A stretch of 64,000 nucleotides of DNA from Balneola sp. (GTDB taxonomy: Bacteria > Bacteroidota > Rhodothermia > Balneolales > Balneolaceae): contig NZQV01000006.1 in the NCBI GenBank assembly GCA_002696035.1, forward strand, positions 1 to 64,000. The letters run 5' to 3'. Below are positions 57,955 through 64,000 of this stretch, piece after piece. A program made the position numbers and the translations under genes. How positions within the stretch are numbered: the first letter of the stretch is position 1; each line of letters opens with the position of its first letter. The notes beneath the pieces are model-generated. The model ran no database searches, was not told the DNA's origin, and worked only from the letters and a program-made list of their open reading frames with translations.

Positions 57955-60900
57955 TTAAAATCCAACATTGACACTAAAACCAAAGGAGCGAGTACCTGGT
58001 AAAGTACCACCTTCCCAGAATCCAAATCCATTGGCGTTATTCTGGATAGCTGAAGGATCAACTCCGCTAACGCTAGAATAGATCAATAGTGGGTTCAGGG
58101 CAACAAGCGATACGCTTGCACGGTTGATAGGCAGTTGCTCGAGTGTGTTTCCTGCTAAGTTATAAGTCAGCTTAAGTTCTCTAAGCTTAACATAACTGGC
58201 ATCTTCTAACCACTCTTCCTTGTTGTAGAACATGTTACCCCAGTATGAAACTGAGTTTACAAGGTAGGCAACTTCGTTACCGTTGGCGTCAACACCTTCA
58301 AGGAGTTTACCACCAGAGTTAGAAGCAGCTTGTCCTACAGGTACAGAGGTTACTTCATTTCCGCCTGAATCCAATACTGGATCACGCTGTGGGTTTCCTA
58401 AAGAGTTGTTTCCAACTGTTTCTGAAACTAAACCAGAGTAAGCACCAAACATTCTTGAAATAGAATAGAACTGACCACCTTTCTGGAACGAAATGAACGC
58501 GCCTAAAGCGAAGTTCTTATAATTCACATCAAGGTTGAAACCACCATTCCAGTCTGGAAGGATGTTTCCTAGATCTTTATTGTATTCAAGTGCATAAGAA
58601 GTACCTGCACTGTTGATGATAGGCTGGCCATTTTCATGGTACATAGTACCACCATAACCGCCGGAAGTAATTGCTCTACCCCATTCTTCGCCTTCAACTG
58701 CATATAGTTGAACACCAAAGTATGCACTTTCAAGCAATCGGGTATCGATTCCTTCTGCAAGTTCATCAACTACACCTGTACTGGCTGACCAGTTTAGGTT
58801 TACATCTACCGTTAGGTCTCTTTGCTCTACTGCAGTAGCACCTAAAGCAAGTTCCCAACCTGTGGTTGTGAATTTACCGGCATTAACCAAAGTAGCACTA
58901 TAACCACTGGATCCGGGAGCATCAAGCTGAAGGATCTCATTCTCTTTAACTGAGTTATAATAAGTAACATCAGTTCTTAGTCGACCATTTAAGAATCGAA
59001 GATCTAAACCAAACTCGTAGTCGGATGAAATTGCCGGCTCAAGATTTTGATTTGCAAGAACGTTAGGAATAGATTGTGTTGGCTGACTGCCATATGGTGT
59101 TCCGCTATTAAATGTTTGCAGAATTCTATATGGGTCGAGGTCATCACCTACCTGTGCGATAGAAGCTCTTACTTTACCAAAACTTAAAATGTCTTGATCG
59201 CTAAAAGCATCAAACTCAGTGAAAACTAAACTACCTGATAAACCATAGTATAGGTATGAGTTGTTATCTACAGGAAGTGCAGAAGACCAGTCATTTCTAA
59301 CAGAAGCGTCGATATAAGCTAAATCACGAAATCCGAATGTAGCTGTACCGAACAAACTGCGTACTTGTTTCTCTTCCTTGTAGCTTGATACACCAGGTCT
59401 GTTAATAGACGCATCAATATTAAAGAAGTTAGGAGTGGAAAGCCCACCAACAGTTTGTTGAATTACAGAGCTGTAATCCTGAGTCAAGATGTTACCACCT
59501 ACATAACCAGACAATGAAAAGTCTTCAAAGTCTTTGTTAAATCTTGCACCAGTTTCGTAGTTCACTTCACGTCGTGAACGCTGTGCAATATAATACCAGT
59601 CTTCTTCCAGTCCACCGGTACCAATACGGTCTTCAGCAGTAAAGGAATAAGTATCAAGGTGTAATTTACCAAGCAACTCAATATTGTCACTTAGGTTGTA
59701 TGATAAGTTGTAGTTACCATATAACCGGTCACGATCATCCTGTTGAACATTTTCATACACTGTGAAATAAGGGCTATCCCAGTAAAGTGGACGAAGGTTT
59801 GTATTGGAACGAATATTCCAAGACATGATCGTTCCATCTTCAGCACGGTAGTTATCAAGCTTACTCATATCCAACTGACGCTGGAACCACTGATTCATAG
59901 CCTGAGCAGGGTTACCCTGAACAGCTGAATAACCGGTAGCTGGACGTCCTTTACCTTGTGTATTCACATAGTTGAAGGCAATACTTGAAGTCAACTTATT
60001 ATTGTGATTCAAAGAACCATTAAAGTTAACAGCAGTTTTGTCCAGTGATGAGTTAGGATAAATACCACCCTGATTTGTGTGATTCAAACCTGCACGATAT
60101 GCAGCGTTACTTGAACCACCGGAAATAGAAAGTTTGTTAGAAACCCTTACACCTGTGTCGTAGAAATCACGAACGTTGTTTTCCTGAGGATTAAGTGGAA
60201 CGGTAGTACCATAATCACTTTGTCCGTCTCCTGTGAAGTCGGCATCATACCATGACCACCATGGGCGATACTGAGTTCCATCCATACGTGGACCCCAACT
60301 TTCATCGGCAGCATAATTCAAACCATTGTAGGTTTGTCCGTCTACAGGATCTGTATACTGAAGGAAATCTTGTGTATAACCTCCGGCATATTCGTTCTGA
60401 TAGTCGGGAAGAATATATGCGTTTTCAAAATAAGTGCTGTTTGTAAAGTCGATTCTCACCGGCTGATCTGCACCCATTTGACCATTTTTGGTAGTGATAA
60501 GGATCACACCATTAGACGCACGGTTACCGTATAGAGCAGCAGCTGCAGCTCCTTTAAGTACAGATACGTTAGCAACACTGCTAAGGTCAATATCGGAAGC
60601 AAGGTTACCAAGGTCACGCCCGGTAGCTGCATTACCAATATTGAATGAAGAGTTATCAACAGGTGTTCCGTCAATAACGAACAATGGCTGACCATCATTA
60701 AGGCCGTTTACACCACGAATACGAATTCGTTGTGAACCACCCATTGTAGCGCTTTCAACAACTTGTACACCGGCAACTTTACCGGAAAGTGCACCTACAA
60801 CGCTGTTTTGATCAACGCTGGCTAATTGTTCTGCACTTACATCCTGCACAGAATAACCAAGTGATTTTTGCTCACGGCTAACACCGAAAGCGGTTACTAC

Positions 60901-61230
60901 AACATCTTCGAGCATTTGGATATCTTGATCCAATTCAAAGTCGAAAGTATTGTTGTTTGCATTTACAGTGATATCACGCTCGATGGTTAGGTAACCAACA
61001 GAACTTACACGAAACGTATAAGTACCATAGTCAACATCATCGATAGAGTATTCACCGTCAATATTTGTAGCAGCACCGGTAGACAAATCCGCAATATATA
61101 TTGCAACCTGCGGAATAGGTTCTCCAGTCTCTGCATCAGTAACAGTACCGGTAACTGTTGTACTCTGCGCAAATGCGGCAGAAACAGATACCAAGACCAT
61201 AAATGAACTGATTAGTAGCTTTTTTAACAT
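57955..61230 (-). CDS. susC: SusC/RagA family TonB-linked outer-membrane transporter
   Basis: A 1091-residue TonB-dependent transporter. A signal peptide ends near AFAQ (residue 22). A carboxypeptidase-D-like domain (TGTVTDAETGEPIPQVAIYI) spans about 27-105. The plug follows, with VVVTAFGVSREQKSLGYSVQ near 110 and IRIRGVNGLNDGQPLFVIDG near 168. The beta-barrel ends in a phenylalanine-containing last strand (FSVNVGF). With the SusD-like partner it imports oligomeric nutrients; no degradative enzymes are adjacent, so the substrate is unknown. Confidence 0.96.
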   Translation of the reverse strand: MLKKLLISSFMVLVSVSAAFAQSTTVTGTVTDAETGEPIPQVAIYIADLSTGAATNIDGEYSIDDVDYGTYTFRVSSVGYLTIERDITVNANNNTFDFELDQDIQMLEDVVVTAFGVSREQKSLGYSVQDVSAEQLASVDQNSVVGALSGKVAGVQVVESATMGGSQRIRIRGVNGLNDGQPLFVIDGTPVDNSSFNIGNAATGRDLGNLASDIDLSSVANVSVLKGAAAAALYGNRASNGVILITTKNGQMGADQPVRIDFTNSTYFENAYILPDYQNEYAGGYTQDFLQYTDPVDGQTYNGLNYAADESWGPRMDGTQYRPWWSWYDADFTGDGQSDYGTTVPLNPQENNVRDFYDTGVRVSNKLSISGGSSNAAYRAGLNHTNQGGIYPNSSLDKTAVNFNGSLNHNNKLTSSIAFNYVNTQGKGRPATGYSAVQGNPAQAMNQWFQRQLDMSKLDNYRAEDGTIMSWNIRSNTNLRPLYWDSPYFTVYENVQQDDRDRLYGNYNLSYNLSDNIELLGKLHLDTYSFTAEDRIGTGGLEEDWYYIAQRSRREVNYETGARFNKDFEDFSLSGYVGGNILTQDYSSVIQQTVGGLSTPNFFNIDASINRPGVSSYKEEKQVRSLFGTATFGFRDLAYIDASVRNDWSSALPVDNNSYLYYGLSGSLVFTEFDAFSDQDILSFGKVRASIAQVGDDLDPYRILQTFNSGTPYGSQPTQSIPNVLANQNLEPAISSDYEFGLDLRFLNGRLRTDVTYYNSVKENEILQLDAPGSSGYSATLVNAGKFTTTGWELALGATAVEQRDLTVDVNLNWSASTGVVDELAEGIDTRLLESAYFGVQLYAVEGEEWGRAITSGGYGGTMYHENGQPIINSAGTSYALEYNKDLGNILPDWNGGFNLDVNYKNFALGAFISFQKGGQFYSISRMFGAYSGLVSETVGNNSLGNPQRDPVLDSGGNEVTSVPVGQAASNSGGKLLEGVDANGNEVAYLVNSVSYWGNMFYNKEEWLEDASYVKLRELKLTYNLAGNTLEQLPINRASVSLVALNPLLIYSSVSGVDPSAIQNNANGFGFWEGGTLPGTRSFGFSVNVGF

Positions 61231-61421
61231 ACTAGGTCCTCTTTAGTTAAATTTTAGATGAGTGGGGATGATAATTAATAAATACCTTGGCATCAATATT
61301 ATTTCTGACATTTATTTGCAAGCGATAAGGCAAATCAACCAATTTTTTTACAATATCTATAATATATAGAAAGAACATTTGTTATTACTTACATTGCAGA
61401 AAAGGAAATCAACAGTTTACT

Positions 61422-62852
61422 ATGATCAAAAGAGTACCATTACTCACAGCCAGCCTTATCCTTTCCCTTACCTTACTATTTACCGGATGCTCCAACCAAT
61501 ATATAGATGAGGTGGATCGAGGTTTGGGATACAACTACGTGCCAGGGCACCCTGAATTACGGGCAGCTGCCAGTGGTCAAATTCAACAAGACAATACTCC
61601 TATTGTGATAGTCACTGGCGATCTGGTTAAAGGAAGCCTTATATATACGGAAAAAGAAAACGCCTACCGTGCTAGTTTTAACATAGAAATTCGTATTCGA
61701 GAAGCATCACAGGAAAACGGTGCTATCGGAAAAAGAGAAATTGAAGATATTATTATAGGAGAAGTTTCCACCATCACCAACAGCCAACAGGTGTATCGGT
61801 TTGAAGAAATATTTGAAGTATCTCCAGGCAAATATGACATTCAGATCATCGTAACAGATAAAAATTCAGGAAAGAGATCTATCCAGAACTTGTCTACCCA
61901 GATCCCTGACCCACAGGATCAAATTTCCCATATAACGGAAATCCGTATCCTGGGGAAGAATACCGATCGGGATCAAAGCTCGTTTCAGCAAGCTACCACA
62001 TACGATATCCCATCCCGTATCGATTCCTTAAAGTTCACTTTTCAAGTCACCAACAATAAGCCAAACCAACCCATCGAGCTTACTTCAAGACTTCTGAAGT
62101 TTCGGGCCGATACTTCCATTGCCCGCCCGATGTTCTTTAATAACTATTCGTCCTCCAGTATCCAGCATCAGGGGATCGACTATGATGAATATGAGGTGAT
62201 ACAGGAATCATCCCGACTTTTGGAACAACCGGGAAGCGTGATCATCGAGTTCTCATTTTCAGATCTGGACCGTGGAAATTACCGTTTAGAAGTGAGTTCT
62301 GAATTAGATAGCGAAAATGAGCTATACAAAGCCCGCGATTTCAGCATCAAGAGTGAGAACTATCCGTCTCTTAAATCTCCAAAGGAACTGGCCCGCCCTC
62401 TTTACTATTTAATGAATGAAGATGAATACAAGGAATTGATGAGCATCAATGATCCCAAGAAACTAAAAAGTGCTATCGACCGGTTTTGGTTATCCAATAT
62501 TCAAAATTCAAACATGGCTAAAAATGTGATCTCCCAATACTATCAGCGGGTTGAGGATGCCAATAAACAATTTTCTAATTTTAAGGAAGGCTGGAAAACC
62601 GATCCCGGCATGATGTATATCCTATTTGGACCTCCTATATATAGTGACCAGTTTTCCGATCAAATGTTCTGGTCCTATTCCTATAATCAGGATGATCCCG
62701 AACGAAACTTCCTGTTTGTGCGTCCTAAGCTAAAGAATCGATATTTTCCTTTTAATCACTACATCCTTCAGCGAAACTCCTATTACCACACCGTCTACTA
62801 TCAACAAACAGAACGCTGGAGAACAGGAACGATCTTGAATACCAATTTATAA
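61422..62852 (+). CDS. GWxTD domain lipoprotein, copy 2
   Basis: A 476-residue lipoprotein (lipobox LLFTGC near residue 23). It matches copy 1 along its length: GLGYNYVPGHPEL, PRPL-type YYLMNEDEY near 332 and FKEGWKTDPGMMYILFGPP near 394-412. It is divergent from susC with a 190-base AT-rich gap, and is 19 bases before copy 3, so copies 2 and 3 are probably one operon. Confidence 0.9.
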   Translation: MIKRVPLLTASLILSLTLLFTGCSNQYIDEVDRGLGYNYVPGHPELRAAASGQIQQDNTPIVIVTGDLVKGSLIYTEKENAYRASFNIEIRIREASQENGAIGKREIEDIIIGEVSTITNSQQVYRFEEIFEVSPGKYDIQIIVTDKNSGKRSIQNLSTQIPDPQDQISHITEIRILGKNTDRDQSSFQQATTYDIPSRIDSLKFTFQVTNNKPNQPIELTSRLLKFRADTSIARPMFFNNYSSSSIQHQGIDYDEYEVIQESSRLLEQPGSVIIEFSFSDLDRGNYRLEVSSELDSENELYKARDFSIKSENYPSLKSPKELARPLYYLMNEDEYKELMSINDPKKLKSAIDRFWLSNIQNSNMAKNVISQYYQRVEDANKQFSNFKEGWKTDPGMMYILFGPPIYSDQFSDQMFWSYSYNQDDPERNFLFVRPKLKNRYFPFNHYILQRNSYYHTVYYQQTERWRTGTILNTNL

Positions 62853-62871
62853 CCCCGGCTTCAAAATCAGG

Positions 62872-64000
62872 TTGAACACTCATACGGCTTCATATCATCC
62901 CTTACTTGCACTTTCCGCTCTGCTTTCGGCACTACTATTCATGAGTGCCTGCTCCTCCAGCTATTCCGGCAAGGCTGAGATCGGGTCGGATGAGATCGTT
63001 GTTCCGGGACAGCCTTTTATTACGCTCAATGTATCCTCCAATATTACGGAAGACCAGCAGACGCAGGCTATTCTATTTATTTCCATTGAAGAAGGAAGCC
63101 TGATCTATAAAAACCAGCAGGATTCTCTGGTGAGCCGAATAGAGCTTCAGGTTGAAATTCTTTCAGAAAAAGGCACCCCACATGTCAGCGATCTGTATCA
63201 GCTATTATTAGGTAAAAGCCCGGATAGCAAATACTATGACCAAAACACCACCTATCGAAGAATCACCTATAATGTGCCTCCCGGAGATCATACCGCAAAA
63301 ATAACCATCACCGATCTGCATTCCGGACAGACGACGACCAGGCAACGAGAATTATCCATCACTGATCCTGACTCTGATGAAACAGCTCTCAGTCAAATTC
63401 GGTTTTTCAAGAAAACAACTACCACCGATCCCTTTGTGGCCGTAAATGGTTACAACATAAATATGGGGTACGATTCGCTGAAATTTTCATTCCAGGTCGT
63501 TAATGGAAACCCTGAAGACCCTGTGGAAGTAGAATCAAGGCTCATGCAATTTGAGGCTGACCTTCAACCCGCCCGGTCAATGGCTGGCAGGCAGCACAGG
63601 CGTTCTTCTTTAGTTAGTAAGGGAATCGACTATACAAAATTTGAAGTCCTTCAGTCTACAAAGCGAATATTAAACACGGGTGGAAGCGTAACCATTGAAA
63701 ATGCATTTCAGGATCTGCCCCGGGGAAATTATCGGTTTGAAGTGTCAGCTAACCAAGATGGGGAAAAGACGCTCTACGAAGTCCGTGATTTTGCAGTAAA
63801 AAGCCCGAATTATCCCCAGATCAAATCTCCCGTTGAGCTAGCGCGTCCTCTTTATTATCTAATGAATGAGAAAGAATACCAGAAATTACTCAGCATCACC
63901 GACCCTGATTCTTTAAAAAAAGCCGTTGATAACTTTTGGCTAAGTAACATAAAGAATGCTCCGAAGGCTCGGGAAATCATCAAGATGTATTATGAGAGAG
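62872..64000 (+). CDS. GWxTD domain lipoprotein, copy 3 (partial, cut by window end)
   Basis: An open frame of 376 codons that runs to the window edge without a stop. It starts at a TTG, giving NTHTASYHPLLALSALLSAL and lipobox FMSAC, then a body matching copies 1 and 2 (RPLYYLMNEKEYQKLLSITD and NFWLSNIKNAPKAREIIKM at the end). The GWxTD motif itself should lie just beyond 64000. The TTG start is supported by the signal peptide; an ATG at 62939 would remove most of it. Confidence 0.85.
   Translation, partial: MNTHTASYHPLLALSALLSALLFMSACSSSYSGKAEIGSDEIVVPGQPFITLNVSSNITEDQQTQAILFISIEEGSLIYKNQQDSLVSRIELQVEILSEKGTPHVSDLYQLLLGKSPDSKYYDQNTTYRRITYNVPPGDHTAKITITDLHSGQTTTRQRELSITDPDSDETALSQIRFFKKTTTTDPFVAVNGYNINMGYDSLKFSFQVVNGNPEDPVEVESRLMQFEADLQPARSMAGRQHRRSSLVSKGIDYTKFEVLQSTKRILNTGGSVTIENAFQDLPRGNYRFEVSANQDGEKTLYEVRDFAVKSPNYPQIKSPVELARPLYYLMNEKEYQKLLSITDPDSLKKAVDNFWLSNIKNAPKAREIIKMYYER

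Noticed and set aside
1-64000. tRNA, rRNA, insertion sequences, prophage and toxin-antitoxin genes
   Set aside because: I looked for cloverleaf-like gaps, transposase or integrase motifs and paired small genes and saw none that could be supported.

Overview
The window looks like a chromosomal segment of a marine or halophilic member of the Balneolota/Rhodothermota–Bacteroidota group (Balneola, Gracilimonas or Rhodohalobacter-like). This rests on gene content, not on a database search: a SusC/SusD pair, GWxTD-domain lipoproteins, a TonB-tailed TPR lipoprotein, a bacterial mevalonate pathway with class II HMG-CoA reductase, a sigma-54 activator next to lptE, few clear Shine-Dalgarno sites, and many small palindromic intergenic repeats. 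No rRNA, tRNA, CRISPR array, insertion sequence or prophage was seen.

Layout. (1) 1-3.2 kb: a DUF3095 protein, a luciferase-like flavin oxidoreductase, and a 48-residue ORF overlapping a DUF488 gene. (2) 3.2-9.6 kb: a periplasmic copper/nitrite module on the minus strand (copper nitrite reductase NirK, FGE-fold protein, SCO copper chaperone, cupredoxin, alginate-export-type porin), divergent from a FetAB-like iron exporter. (3) 9.9-16.3 kb: a mevalonate operon (mvaD, phosphomevalonate kinase, a fused HMG-CoA reductase/mevalonate kinase, and an unrecognised 600-residue protein). (4) 16.4-29.8 kb: metal efflux (P-type ATPase with a separate HMA protein), then a nitrosative-stress/anaerobiosis region: Crp-family regulator, two DUF2249 genes, nadA, SufR-like Fe-S regulator, RIC di-iron repair protein, heme A synthase split by a frameshift, FdxA, SufT-like protein, a NnrS-like and a CopD-like membrane protein, an HPP protein and DUF3565. 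(5) 29.9-37.3 kb: lipoate ligase, ADP-forming acyl-CoA synthetase, and a thiol/persulfide module (SQR-like flavoprotein, ArsR-rhodanese regulator, small membrane protein, thioredoxin, OsmC, Dps, DUF302). (6) 37.5-54.5 kb: housekeeping genes (dusB, serS, Lrp, sigma-54 activator, lptE, TPR, GH43 xylosidase, MBL hydrolase, rpmE, MoxR-like AAA, pabB, pyrD, PorW/SprE-like lipoprotein, pyk). (7) 54.5-64 kb: three GWxTD lipoprotein paralogues with a SusCD operon on the opposite strand between the first and second; the third runs off the window.

How the parts fit. The strongest common thread in 3-37 kb is NO/nitrite chemistry, copper and iron handling, and Fe-S repair. A 16-bp palindrome of the form AAGACA-N4-TGTCTT, exact or near-exact, lies before nirK, the nirK/fetA gap, the 600-residue mevalonate-operon protein, both DUF2249 genes and the acyl-CoA synthetase. 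It may mark the regulon of the Crp-family protein at 19.5 kb. Two genes (ctaA and the acyl-CoA synthetase) carry single-base frameshifts at homopolymer or short-run sites, which could be sequencing errors.
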